This document shows positions 10,801 to 24,800 of a DNA stretch of 64,000 nt, one piece after another; the stretch's first letter is position 1, and each line of letters opens with the position of its first letter. Both the position numbers and the translations under genes were made by a program. The DNA comes from Sceloporus undulatus. Lineage: Eukaryota > Chordata > Lepidosauria > Squamata > Phrynosomatidae. The stretch is from the NCBI RefSeq assembly GCF_019175285.1, contig NC_056527.1:119748339-119812338 (forward strand), written 5' to 3'. The notes beneath the pieces were generated by a model, which was not told the origin of the DNA, did not search any database, and saw only the letters and a list, made by a program, of their open reading frames with translations.

Positions 10801-12231
10801 TTTCCCCATGGCTGGGGCTGGACTAGGCATCCCTTGCAGCCACCATTGATACTCTATGCTCCTAATGCCTTCTGTGTCCCCCTTGGTCCCCTGGGGGGTG
10901 GCAGAAGAGGCCCTGCGTGTTATTGCCCATTGTGCCATGGAGCAAGAAGCAGAGACGCACCGGCTGGTGTTGAGCAGAAGGACGGCACAGCACAGCCGAG
11001 GAAGGCCTCATGCGCCACATAGGGTTACATTTACATGGCACAAACAAGATGGAGGACCCCGCCCTCACCTTCTCTGTATCTTCAGCTGCCTCTTGATTGC
11101 TTTTAGCAGCCCTGTTTGCTGTGCAAACACTAGAAGGACAGCAGGAGGTGGGTTTTTGTGGGAATGAATCTGAAAAGAGGCCCTCCCTCCCTGACACTTC
11201 ATCAAAGCAGCACAGGGGAGGAGGAGGAAGAAGCCTCCCTGGGCAAAAGAAAGTGGCTACCAGGGCAAAGGGTAAGGCAGCCCAGGAAACCAAAGGCATG
11301 CAATGCCCCTGCCTGGACCCAATCGACCCTTGATATCAAACCTCCATATTAAAAGGCATATGCGGTCATGGGGCTTCAAGAGTGATGAGAGCCAGGAGAG
11401 AGACGCATCCTTTGGGTGTACATCGACTGGGAGGTCAGCGATGGGAAAGAGGCATCTGGCAAAAATTTGGGGATCTGACAGGCCAGATGGGTTTGCCACC
11501 TTTTTCTTTGGGATGGCTGCATTTTATTGATTCCAGGGCTCTTCTCTTTCTTCCTCATGGAAGACCCCATCCCAAGATTCCCCAAAGCCTGCCCTTAATG
11601 GGGAACGGAGGGGGGGGGAAGGGGGCACACAGCAGGAGGTCCACAAACAGCCAAAAATCACCAGCTCAACGTTTTCCAGGGATTTCTTGCAGAGGTCACA
11701 TCTTTGCAAGGCCAGGGGCTCCAACCGGCCCATTCAGGCCCACCCTGTGCCCCTCTGATCCCCTCTGGCTGCCGCCAGCCTCCTGCCTCCCCAAGGAGCT
11801 CTTCCTGGATGGAGACCCATGTGAGGAGGCCATACCCTGCGCATGGGCGCAGCGAAAGGCTCGCTCCTCTGGCTGCTCTTTCCTACTGTAGGGTCTCCCT
11901 GTGCTTGCTTTTGTTTCTTCCATCTTAACTTTTAACCTTTCAGAAGCTCTTGGGAGGCAGAATAAGTGTCAAATGGACAGAGAGACCTCGGTCTTGCAGG
12001 GCGGCTGAAGAGGTTGGACTTTTGCATCCTCTTCATTTTGCCAGGCAAAGAGATCTCCCCCCCCCCCCCGACACAAAGGCACACTGCAATGCCCATCAGG
12101 GCTGCTCGCTGGCGGCCAGAGGGTCCCTTGCCCCCCAGTTCTGTGTGTGGGACCCCCAACAGGACAGTCAGGAGGGAAGCAGTCATGGCAGCATCCTTTG
12201 TGGTTATAAGGAGCTTGCAAGTCAATGCTAC
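10801..12231. other. Spacer between the two mucin genes
   Basis: No exon, RNA gene or repeat of known family was recognised. Short homopolymer C and G tracts occur (for example near 11,610 and 12,060). Confidence 0.45.
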
Positions 12232-12470
12232 TTACAGTGGCCTATAAGGTTTAGTGGTTTGAGTGTTGGACTGTGACTTCAGAGACCAGGGTTCGAGTCC
12301 CTGCTTGGCCATGGAAACCCACTTGGTAACCTTGGGCAAAGTCACACTCTCTCAGCCTCATGTGAGGGCAATGGCCGAAGTCTTAACAAATCTTGCCAAG
12401 AAAACACCATGATAGGGCCGCCTTAGGGTCACCATAAGTCAGAAATGCCTTGAAGGCACACACAGCATCA
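12232..12470 (+). mobile_element. tRNA-derived SINE with BovB-like tail (Sauria type)
   Basis: The head GTGGTTTGAGTGTTGGACT and the B-box word GGTTCGAGTCC mark a tRNA-derived promoter. The body has CTTGGGCAAAGTCACACTCTC and TTGCCAAGAAAACACCATGA, and the tail GGGTCACCATAAGTCAGAAATG then GAAGGCACAC resembles the BovB/RTE 3' end. It is near full length and sits about 330 bp upstream of the second mucin start. Confidence 0.85.
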
Positions 12471-12803
12471 AACCATAAGCTGTCTCCTACAATAAGACTT
12501 CCTTGTCATCCTGACTGACTCTGAGGAGGGTTTCCCTTCTGGCTTCCTCTGAGACTGAGGGAGCAGGACTGGCCCAGGGCCGCCAGGGGTTTTCCATGGC
12601 CAAGCATCAGGAGACCTGGACCCTGGCCTGCTTGGGGCGCCATCCTCCTCTCCTACCCAGATTTTATGGCCCTCGCAGGGCCTGGCTGCCAGTTCCCTCC
12701 CTTCATGACGCAGAAAATCCGGCACCGGAGCAAAGTTCTGGTGTGGCTCACGTTGCAAAGGCCTTTCCCAGGAAGGGTGCCTTCTCTTCCAGCTTTGGGG
12801 ACC

Positions 12804-15800
12804 ATGGGGAGTGAAGCTCGCCACAAGGCCTCCGCCATCTCTGCCTCCTTCCTCCTGCTCCTTTGTTCTCTGTGCCCCTCAACTGGTAGGGGGGCTCTGG
12901 AAGTTGGGGGGCTGTGCAGGGTCGGGAACCAGGAAAGGGGCAGGGAAGGCAGGGCATTAGGAATCATGGGCTTCAAGGGGACACCCCTGACTTCTCTGGG
13001 GAGCGGTGGGTTGGGGAAGAGGGGCACAAGAGGGCAGAGCGTTGGCAAGGAAGCCCACTTCCCAGCTGTCACTTTGCCCCTCCGTTCAGGCCTACTCTCT
13101 GGGTCTCTCTTGCAGGGCTGAACTGCCTCAACGGAGGCACCTTTGATGGGGTGAAGTGTCTCTGTCCCCCATATTACTACGGCCCCCTCTGTGAAGAGGG
13201 GGGTCCACCATCACCACCACCACCCAGCCCCTCCAGCACCGCCGCCGCCATCAAGACCACTACAAGTGCCACAGTTACTTCACCAGGTGGGCAAAAGCCA
13301 TGGCTGACTATGGACCCAGCTGGGATCTCCCGGTTCCGAGTTGGGTCTTGTGCCAGCAGTGTTTGCTTTGGGGGGAAGTGGTGTGTGGTGGGGGGTTCCA
13401 TGAGTGCTAAGGGCAGGGATCCAGGTTGGCTGGCCATGTCAGGGGACCTCTGGGAGCATTGCAGAGTGCCTTCTGCTTGTGCCCATGGAGGAACCACACA
13501 AAGCCCCCCAGGCCTCCTCCCAGAATAACGGGGTTCAGGGGCTCTGACCACTAGGCATAAGTATTCAACAGGGAAATTAACTCTTGCCATAAGGGTTTAA
13601 GATGTTTAGCTCAGCCCTTTGAGTGTGGATACTGCTTGCAATCAGTGTTCAGGTACTTTGGAGATTGAAAACCCATTATTCAAATTCCATCTTATACTTG
13701 TTTCATCTGTGATTGTCTTGAAAAGGAAAAAGGCCTTTTGGCTAAAAGAGACCCAAGAGAGCAAAGACCTTGCCTCCAATGCAGCCTTGGACAAGATGGT
13801 GGATACGAGGGTCTCCTTCATACCCCCAGCGACAAGGCTGCACTCTGACCCCCATGGCCCTGTTCTCCTCTGGCCCCTTCTGCCCATGCTGACCGTCACC
13901 CTGGTCAGCGCTGAAGAATGTCTGGGGACCCCCGCTCTGGGGAAGGAGGAGGAACTCTGCTTTGGCCTCTTATCCCCCTCACAGCTCTAAGTATGTGTGT
14001 ATGTGTTGACCTTTTAGCAGAAAGCAGAATCTGGGGTAACCAATGCGCCAAAATCAGCAGCATCAGCAAGGCCCCGTTTCTCAGATTTTGCCCAGTTTCA
14101 GCAGGGAGGCCTTTGAGTCTGTCCCAGGCTTTCTTTGTGTGGGGTCTGCCCTGCTGTCTTTGCTTTACCCCGAGAAGGACATGTGGGGTGCGTGCATGTG
14201 TTCGTGGATGACTCTTCCTCCCTTCCTTTCAGTCCCCTGCCAAAATGGTGGACACCGCAATGGCTCCCAGTGTGTTTGCCCCCCGGGCTTCTGGGGGCCC
14301 CTCTGCAACTCCTTTGATGCCAGGGACTGCCAGCACGGGGGGGTCTGGGCGGAGGGGGCCTGCCGATGCAGCCGCCACTTCTGGGGCCCTCGCTGCCAAT
14401 TCGTGGAGAACGTCATCCGGGTGGAGACAGGTAAGGGGTCAGGGGCCGGGGGGGGGGGCTTTGGGGAGGGGAGAGAGCCCACCAACTACAACTGCCCCCA
14501 AACTCTGGGAGGCTGAGGCCCAGCTTGGTGTGAGGGGGGGAGCTCACCTGATGATCTTGACTGGGACTGACCCCTGTCCTCAGATGCTGCTCACGAGCAG
14601 CACCTTCACTCATCTCGCTTTGGGCTTCCCAAAAATGTTTGGAACTGGGCAGAATTTGTGAACCCTGAGCCCATCTGCTAGTCTCTTTTAGGGGCCACAG
14701 GGTCCCGAGTCCCCTCCCAGCCTGTCCTGCTTCTCTCCCCACTGTACCCCCCAACCATCCCAGTCTCCCCCACCCAGTACCCACATGCTCCTGGTCCCCA
14801 CAGGCCCCCCTTCTCCCCAGTGGGGGTCTGCGCATGGGGGGGGGGGTGCTGGCCCCTCTGAACCACCCCCCTCCCCCTGGCAGAGGCAGAGGCCTGGCTG
14901 GACATGGCGGTCAGGGTCCCCAACCGCCTCTTCACGGATCGGCTGCTGGATCCATCCTCCCCAGACTTCCAGGACTTTGTGCAGGAGTTTGTGCAGAAGG
15001 TATAACCCAGAAGGACTCCGATTCAACATGGCGCTTGGGGTGCGGCTGGGTCCTGGGGGCAAGATGGAACCGGGAAGGACAGGCACAAGGGCCCCTGAGC
15101 ATGCATGGAGCACACTGTTCTCTAAGGTCCAAAGACAGGCTGGAGCAACCTTTCTCCACGTTTTGCCCTAGAGAACCTTTGAAATAATGTTCATTTTTCA
15201 GGAAACCTGTGTAAAAATTGTTGTTGTTGTTGTTGTTGTGTGCCTTCAAGTCATTTCTGACTTATGGCGACCCTAACACAACTCTGTCACGGGGTTTTCT
15301 TGTCAGGATTTATTCTGCGGAGGTTTGCCTTTGCTTTCTCCTGAGGATGAAAAAGTGTGGCCAAAGTCACCCGGTCAGTTTCACTCCTCTTGTGGTCGGC
15401 TGTGGCTGCAGGAGCCCTGGCTGAGAAGCCCTGGCTGGAGGCTGGAGGCTGGAGACCTGGTCTGAGAAATATCTTGTTCTAAGGAGGCTATATCCGCACG
15501 CACAGAGGCCTTTAGGTAACGGCTGACAGGACTGCAGTGAGAAGGAGCCCAAAAACCCATCTGCTCCAACCCCTACAAATGCAGACATCCAGAGCAGGCA
15601 CATTCCTAGAGATGCGCGCCCAGCGCCTGTCATAAGACCTCAAAAGGAGGGGAGACCACCGCCCTCCAAGGAGGCCCATGCTCCACGCTCCCACAACTCC
15701 TACCACTAGCAAGTTATCCCTAATCTTTAGGCAGAATCTCTGTTTCTTCCCATTTGAACTCTTTGGTTCCTGTTCCGGTCTCTAAAACAACAGAAAGCAA

Positions 15801-18800
15801 TCTGGCTCCATCCTCTGTGTGTTGGCACCCCTTGAAGTTTAAAGAGGACCATGTCCTCTCTCTCCTTCAGGCCAAACATCTCCAAGTCCCTAAACCCAGT
15901 CTCTCATCGTCAGATCGGGGCTCCAGACCCTCCTGGCATCTTTGGGCCAAGGCTCAAATCCCAGGGTCCTCAGCACTAAACTCAGCACTAAACTAAGCCC
16001 ATCATTACATCTTCCCTTTTAGCAGAGCGCTGTACAGTAGTTTCAAGTTAACGTTTATTGTACTAACTAAAGGCCATGACAAAATGAGCTTATCAAAAAG
16101 CACAAAGCATTGAACATTTAAAACAAAAGGCACTGAATACAAAGGACAAACAATGTCCCAACATTTAATGTTCAGATAAAAATAGTTAACTGTTAAAAAG
16201 GACAAATGGAAAAAAAGACCCTTTTTCTGGATATCAGGAAACAAATATGATATAATCATAAAATCTAATTAGTGCTTGGCGTCTCAATGGCAATTTATGG
16301 CATTCCTAATCATCCTTTTTGCAGCCGTGGCAAAAAGAGCCGCTCTATGCGTTACACAGTTGTTGGTGTCACTCAAAAGGAATGGGACCGAATCAGCAGA
16401 ACAGCTCCCACTTTTCTTTGTCAGCCAAGGAGTTAAAGATCTCTTTCTAGGGTCGCTGTACAATGGACAAATTAAGAAGTAGTGAACAGTATCCTCCGCC
16501 TGAGGCTGGCTGCAGATGCATAGTCTCTCCTCAAAAGGCACTTTGTTGCAGCGTCCGTCTAGAACCACAGCAGCCATTACTTGAAGTCGTAGCTCCGTGA
16601 AGGCAATTCTCAAAGTAGGTGACTTGAGATTAGTCAAATATCCGGCTCTAAAATGTTCAGTCTTCCAAAAGGAGAACCAAAAGGAGAATTGTGAGGTCTT
16701 AATTGACTGCAGATCTTTTCTTGAATCAGTCCAAAAGAGGAATTCCCTTCATTGCCAAGAACAGCGTTCAGCTCGGAAAGGTTAGATTTCTGTAAAAGGA
16801 TTTGAAAACTTGTCGCACGTTTCCAAGTAACACAAAGCTGGGAGATGATTAGTTGGTAAGATGGCAATATGTTTAAAATGTCTTCTTGTCTAAAACCTAT
16901 TCTTGTTTTAACAGAGGAGCGCAAAAAAGGTGCAGGAGCTCCGTCTGGCAAAGTGCAGAGCTCTCGGAGAAACCTGTTTTGTAAGACTTCCAAGGCTTTG
17001 CCGGTGTTGGTCTCTGATCCCATATTTCTGTGCCGTAAAGCATCTGGGCAATGACTTTGCTCTTGAGGCTTTTTAAGTCAGGTTCAATCAACTGGACGCT
17101 TTGGTTGTAATAGGATTTCAACAATGCTCTGACTGTTTTGTCAGCTTTTAGCTTTACTGCCTCCCTCTGGTTTTTCCAAGAAAGGGACTCACTGAAAACT
17201 ATGCCCAGATATAGGAACAGCTGGGTTTGTTCTGTGTGACGTTGGCCTAGGAGCCATGTCTGCTTTGGGAGTTTCTGTCGAATACCATTACCTTGGTTTT
17301 GGAGTAGTTTATTGACAAGTGTTCTTGATGGCAATAGACACTGGAAGCATTCAATGGATTTTCGAGACCTAAACGAGACAGAGAAACGAGCACGAAATCA
17401 TCTGCATGGATCAGAAGGAGGCTCTTTCTGTTCCTGATAACTGGGGAGGGAGAATCAGCTGAAGATAAGAAAGATACCAGACCGTCCACATAGACGTTAA
17501 AGAGGGCAGGCGCCAGAAGGCATCCCTCTTTCACTCCTCAGGTTGTTTTCAAGGCTTATGTCAGGAAACCATCTTCTAACCCTCATTTCTGTATGGCTGT
17601 ATCGTTCCTATATCCATCTTAAAAGGCTGATATCAATCCCTAAACTGTGTAGCTTTCCCCCTAATCCATTTCCGTTCATAGAATCAAAAGCAGCTGTAAG
17701 ATCCATGAGAGCTGCATAGAGATGTTTCTTGCTTTCCTTGGAATACTTGCTTACAATGTGGCTTAATGGGAAACACTGATCTATAGGGCTGTATCTGCTT
17801 CTGAATCCTGCCTCTTCTTCATGTATGACTTGCTTGTTTTGCAGCCAGTCTGTTAACTTGCAAAGCAAGTGCTGAGCATCCAGCTTCGAAGTAATGCCAA
17901 GTGAGCCGATTGGCCGGCAGGTTTGTGGGTCATTCCTGTCTCCTTCCTTATGGATTGGGAAAACAATGCTCCTCTTCCATCCATGCGGCGTTTGTCCTGA
18001 ACTGTTTATTGGTGAGGATGGGAGACCACCATCCAGCAAGTCCTCTGAGAAGTTCCAGAGGAAGCCTCTCCTCTCCTGGAGCTTTCTTGGGTTTCAATGA
18101 AGCCTCATCGGCTGTGACTGGCTGCCACTCATTCTGGATCAAACCCTCCATAGTCAGAAGGCTGAAAATGTTTGTCTGTTATTAAACACGGTCTGAGTTC
18201 TGTCACAATTTGTTGGTAGAGATCTATGTGATTTGTAGATTTATCATAGAAAAGCTGGCAGAAAATTGCTGTGTAGTTTCTCTTGTGAGTTGTGTTGCTC
18301 CTCGGTCTAATAGGCCACTTCAGCCTCCTCTCCCCCAACAGTTCCCCTCTTAGATTTGCTGTTTTAACCAGTTCTGCCCGTTCAAGAATTGGTTGCAAGG
18401 ATGCTGCCAAAGGAGGAGATCACTTTCCCTGCCTTCCAGGATTTTAAAGGCGTTTACTGGGGGAACAACGAAGGTGAGACTAATATGAGGTCGATAACGC
18501 TTCTGCCTTGACTGCTTAGATAAGTATAATAGCCCCTTGTGAGATCCACAGGGCTCCAGGCAAAGTAAAGAGATTATGCTGAAATGTAAGTTCTAGGAGT
18601 TTTAATCCTGGCTGGTTATATTTGTTGTTATCCAAGGAGGTACATGATGTTAGAAATACATCTTCTAATTCTATGCCTAATGGATGAAAGAGACCTTCTG
18701 AAGCAGCTCCAATTCAGGCATTGAAATCCCCGCATAGAAAGAGAAAAGCATTGGAGAGTTTCTGGTTGATCTGCTCAAGAGGAGTGTTCAATCGTCCCAT

Positions 18801-21800
18801 TTTGTGGAGGACAGGAGCTGGTCATTTGTGGGGGACAGTAGGCATTTATACAGAAATGGATCTTCCCTGTATCAGTATCAATTTGGACTGGCGAAAGAGA
18901 GTGATTTTGCAAGCCAAAGCCCACCATCGGAGTTTCTCTTGCCGCCGATTCTACTGAGATGAAAGACCCCCGACCGCCGCTTCCTCGCCTCTTCTTATGC
19001 TTCCTTGCAGCTGGCTGACTAAATGCGTTATAGCCAAGAAGGAGCGGAGGGTTATCTTTGGGAGGCCAAGTTTCTTGCAGGCAAACCATCTTGTATTTTT
19101 GAAGTCTTGTGATAAATTCCTTATCTGCCGTCTTGTTTCCCATCCGTCCGTCCGTCCATCCGTCCGTCAGTCCAGGTTCCAGGAGATGATGTTGAGCCGC
19201 TTTGCTTTGACTCTAGTCAGTTACATTTTCTAGGGAAAGGTTTCTGGTACTCGACCTTTGGCCTTTGACTGATGACCTTGCTGGACCTTAATAGCTCTCC
19301 TGAGTTTGATGCATTGATGCTGTCTTGTCATTTTGGCCTACCTAGATATGTCCCACTTTGCTTTCGAGGGTCTATATGCTTGTCCTTACTTTCTTGCTTG
19401 GAGGGGCCTAAAGAGATGTTGTTTGGTAAGAGATAAAAGGCCAGATCTTATGCCTCTTGTTGTTCCAACTTCTTCTACTCACTTTGTCATTTCTAATTTG
19501 ACTTTCTCTTTCTCCCCATGAAAGGGGGGGGGGATTGGAGGGTTAGAAGAGCGTTTGTGAAGATTACTTTGTGGTTGAATGAGTTCAAATAACAGGCCTT
19601 TGTTAGGAAATAAATACAGTGGGCTCTTGCCTTACCTGGGAGATCTGTTCTGGACCCCCCCCCCCCCCCGCATAAGGCTAATTTCAAAAATGCTCGTGCG
19701 CAGTGGCGCAGCAGTGCAGAAGCATGCATGGCGCCACAGGTGTGCACCCCATCCATTTGAATGGGATACGCTGCCCGCGCACCCCGCGCATCCCCCGCAG
19801 CTTGAGCGCGTACGCTCAAGTCTTCGTAAAGTATAATAGAGATCCAAATCCTTGCCAGATGTCGGGATCCTGAAAAGTCAATCTATACTGCCTCTTTGTC
19901 CATGCTGGGAGAGATGTTTACAGAAGAGGCCGTTGCTTACATCCAAAGCGGACCCCAAGGTAGACCGGACTTCTCCTGAATGTCCTTGAGCTGATGTCGT
20001 TGCTCCACCTGGTTTCTTTCCTGGCCAATGATGTATGATCCCTTGTCCTTTCTCTGAGGATCGCTTACTGCGCAAACCCTGATGAGTGGCAGGCTCTTGG
20101 TTCATCAGTATTTGAGATGTTTCTCCGCCATCCTCTGCCATATCTTTCCATGCGAGGAAGAGCCTTTGCCTCTGCAGCAGTTTCAGCTGGGCTGCCAATC
20201 TCCTGATCAGTCTCACCTTCTTGGACCTCATTGATGCCCTTTTAGCAGAGCGGCCGCTATTGTGCTTTGCTGTATGGCCCTGGATAGATCTTCCCTCTTA
20301 ATTATTCAGTGGTTAAATGAGAACCTGAGCTATTGATGATGATGATGATGCATTCCAGGTGAAATTGCTGCAACAAATGTGTTGGAAGGGAATGACCTTT
20401 GCCCATTAACTAGGTCACAAATTTTAACCCATCTTTATAAGCTGTGTTGGCAATTTTCTCTTCCTGGCGCAATGCCTCTGTGTTTGCTGACCATGGGTTG
20501 CCAACTGTTGTCTGGCTGGAATCCAGACCTTCAGATACATCTGAGGGACATCTTGGGGTGGCTCTTAGGTCACTGCAGTTCCAGTCCAGTACGTTTCTGC
20601 TGGTGGTCTCTCTTCCATAGGAGAGGGGTGAGAATCACACAGCCCACCATATGTTCTTGGACTGCAGCTCCCAGCAGCCCCTAGCCAGCATATAGCCAAC
20701 GATGAGGAATGGGATTCAGCAACATCTTGAGGGCCATGCATCTCCCTCCTGACTTGTCCCAAGCTGAATATTGGGGTGATTTCTCCGACAACCACCTGGT
20801 TTCATGTTCTGATGCCTTATGGAAATGGTATTTCCATCTCAGGATTCCTTCCTTGTTTCCTTCATGGGTCAGTGATGCCAGTAGTAAATAGCCCTGAGGA
20901 CCCTTCCCACTCACAGCTGCACCCACCATCCTCCAGAGATTGCTCCTATAAACCAGCCACCCTCCTAGAGATCCCTCCTGCCACCACCACTACTATCTGT
21001 GGCCTGCTGCACCATGTTTGACCATCTGCACAGACCTCCCTACACGCTCTTTTGACTGACGAAAGTGAGGCTTGAACAGAGCGGGTGCTAAATATCACAG
21101 GCCAGATCTCTGCTCAAGAGAGCTGTGGGTCAGAGTCACTGAAGACCTTACCTCAAATGCCATGTCTGACCAAGGTCCCTCTCAGGCTGGCAGTTCACGG
21201 CTGGTACTTGTAATGCCAGCGTGAGGGGCAGTGTGGTGTAGTGGTTTGAGTGTTGAACTATGACTGTGGAGGAGACCCAGATTCAATACCCAGCTCAGCC
21301 ATGAAGGCCACTGGGTGACCTTGGGCAAGACTCATGCCCTCAGCCTCAAGGGATGGCAATCGCAACACTCCTCTGGACAACTCTTGCCAAGAAAACCCCG
21401 TGATATGCCGTAGGGTCGCCATAATTTGGGAACAACTTGAAGGTACACAATCACCACAACTTTGCAATGCACGCATTTCCGGATGCTTAGGGAATAACAG
21501 AGCTGGGCTGGGAGTAGCCCTTGGGGTGCCATGTCAATAGATCAGATCCTGATTCCCGAGCAGCCCTTTGGGGGTTTGGGATGGGGTTTCAGTGGCCCTG
21601 GCTGTGGCTTGAGTTTTAAACAGGCAAAACAGCTGTGCTGCTGCTCAACAGCTGCCTCACATCTGCTCAGTACTGGGACATTCTGGAAGCACCAGCAACA
21701 CGGACATTTGTTGGCCCCAGAAATGGTCCTACTAACAGACAATTGCAATGCTTCAGAAACTGAGTAGTACCAAGGTGGGCAACAGTGCGCATCAGTGCCC

Positions 21801-24800
21801 CAGGGACAATCTCTGTTGCAGTTGCTGTTGTTAACTGACCTCAGTTCAACTTTGACTTATGGGGACCCATGAATGAGAGTCCACCAAGTCACTCCATCAT
21901 CAACCATCCTGCTCAGGTCTTGCAAAATCAGGGAATTGTGGCTTCCTTGATTTAATCCATCCTTCTGCAGCGCAGTCTTCCTCTTTGCCTACTACTTGCC
22001 AGACAAAGTACGACAGCCTCAGTTTGGTCATCTTGGCCTCTAGGGAGAGTTCAGGCTTGATTTGCTCCGGGACCCATTTACTGGGGGCAGGGGGCCACAG
22101 AACTCTTCTCCAGGTTTAGTCTTTAGCTTCACTCTAACTTTTGCTGTGACTAGTTCATGATTTGGGCCACAATCTGCTTCTGGTCTTGTTTGTGCAAAGA
22201 AAACAGAGCTTCTTCACCTTCTGCTTCCAATTAGGTAGTCTATTTTATTTCTACATGGCCATCAGGCGATGCCCATTTCCACGGTCGTCTCTTGGGTTGC
22301 TTGAAGATTGTGTTTGCAATGAGCAAACTGCTGGCCTTGGAAAATGTAGTCATTTGGTCTCCTGCTTCATTTTTTTAATCCCAGGCCAAATTTTCCTACA
22401 GTCTTTAATTCTGCTCTATTTCTTGTTTTTCAATTCCGGTCACCTATGATTCATAAGAAGTCCTATTAACTCTACAGACAATTTGGTCCCCTTGTCAAAG
22501 ACGCTTTCAAATTGCCAAAGCAGCAATTCATTGCTTAGCCTTCTTAATCCAGTGATTTACTGACCCACAGTTTGTTCTTCTTTTGCACCGGGAGAAAACC
22601 CTTCATTTCTCCCAGATTCTGGTAAGGCTGGATGGACCTGTCCTGACTTCTCTCTCCTTCCAAAGACCCAACAGCGTCATAAACATCCAGGGCTTCCTCT
22701 TCTTCCGCCTCTGTTTTCTCCTCTGCTCTTTGTGTTGCTGCCAGTGGAATCCAGAGCTTTCCCTCTTAAGCTTTTCCCAGTTGTCTCTGGCAAGGACAGG
22801 TCAGGAGGGGCGCAAAGCGTCCTCCTCCATACTCTGCTTATCGTGGGGCTTGCAATGTTTGCTGTGCCAATAGGGTAAACAGAGGCCTTTGGGGCCCATT
22901 CCTCAAGTTGCCAGGCCCTTCTGGGTATGGGGGCCCTGCTTTATACCTTCTGGTTGTTCCAGGGCAGGGGGCCATACCCAAGCAGAAGGGAGCCCCCAGA
23001 CCCTTTCTCATCCCAGAAAGGATTGTTCCTAGGAGGGCAGACCTACTCTGCCATTAGGAATCCTGCAGCAGTCCCATGTTAAGAGGGCCCTCACTTGCCT
23101 GGCCTCCTGCTTTTTCTCTGTCTTGAAAGGGTTTTGCTTCCCCACACATGACCCTGAACAGCAGTCAGCCCAAGGCCAAGGAAGCCAGCTGGGCAGCACT
23201 TTGGCCTTTGCCACATGGCATCACTGCCAATGAGCAGCCACATCCATGAGGATGGAGGCAGCTGCTCCCCCCCCCCCCGGGGTGCCATAGTGCGGGAGCT
23301 CCCAACCCGGGAAAATGTAGGACAAAATTTTCAAATGTAGGACACACAACCATGTGTCCTACATTTGAAAATTTTGTCCTACATTTCCCCTCGCGATCGC
23401 AGTGGGGAGCGGAAGCCAAGCGGTGAGGGAAAGCCTCCACTTAAGGAGGCTTTCCCTCCCCGCCTGGGCCCCAGGCCTCACCGTGATTGGAGACCAGGAT
23501 CGGGGCCTCGCCTCCTTCTTGGCCCCCTCAGGGACCAGGAAGGAGGTGAGCAGGCCGCTGGCGATGGCTGGGGCTTCGCCTCCTTCTTGGCCCCCGCGGA
23601 GACCAGGAAGGAGGCGAGGAGGCTGCAGGGAGGTGGGGAGGTTGGCGCAGCTGCGCCCAAGAGGTGCCGCCTCCCTGCAGCCTCCTCTGCCCCAGGCCTC
23701 GCTGCCCTCCTTTTCCTCCGCGCGGCCATGCGTGGTGGAGGAGGAGGAGGGCAGCGAGGCCCCGAGGTTTGCCTAGCAACCCCACTTTTCCCGGTTTTTG
23801 GCTGCACCCGTGCCGTGACCGGGCAGGTGCCGCCAAAACCGGGAAAAACCCGGTTGCAGCCGGGTTATGGCAACCCTATCCCCCCCACTCCCCTTTCCTG
23901 CTCCTGAGCCCCCAAAGCCCCCCAACCCGGCTCAGCCCTGGCTGCTCCCTATTCCCCCCCTAGAACCAGCATTGATCTGGAGGCAGTGATGGCCGTAGGC
24001 TCTGGCCTGGCCTTGTGCCCCCAGTGGAGGGGGGAGGTGATGGGGAGGGGGCCGATCGCAGCTGCGAGGGAGTCCCACCCAGAGGAACCTGGACCTGAGG
24101 CACTGGGATTTTCCTTTCCAGGTGGACCCCATTTACCGGAAAGTGCGCGAATACCACAACATGACCGTCCTGCAACTGCGGTGAGGAAGAGAGCAGGGAG
24201 GGGGCTGGTGTGTTGCCCACAGATGCTGGGGTCCACTGAGGCATCTCTGTCACCCCCACACTTCCTCCTGGGGCAACATGGGGGGGGAGCAGAGGCAGCG
24301 GAGGGACTCCAGGTGTGTTTGTGGTTCTTTTTTCAAACATTCAAGCCTGGCGTTTCTCTCAGGGCAAAGGGCACCTTTTGATCAATAGGAGGAGACCTCA
24401 GTGCCCCGCCCCCCAGGAAAAACAGACCCTTCACTTTTAGAAAGGACCAAGCCTTCCATGGGTCTTTTTGTGGAGGTAGCCCCCCCCCCCCCCAGCAACA
24501 GGACCATTTTGGGTGTCCTTCCAGGAGGCAGGGTCCTTTTTATTTCTCATGCAGGAGAGGCTGCCAATAATTTTTTAAAACCTCAACAGCCAAAGAATGT
24601 TGCCTGGCAAGGCCTGGTCAGCGCCCAGAGCCACCCAGGTCCTGTGGGCAAGGTCCCCAGGAGGACCTTTGCAATGGCTTGGACAAGATCTGCCTTGCCC
24701 ACAGGACAGAGGCAGCCCCCATTAGTGGTTTTGCCAGCTCTGAATAGGACACTTTGGCTCCTGCCCAAGAGGAGGATTGGGGCCCTGGCTGGCTGGCTGG

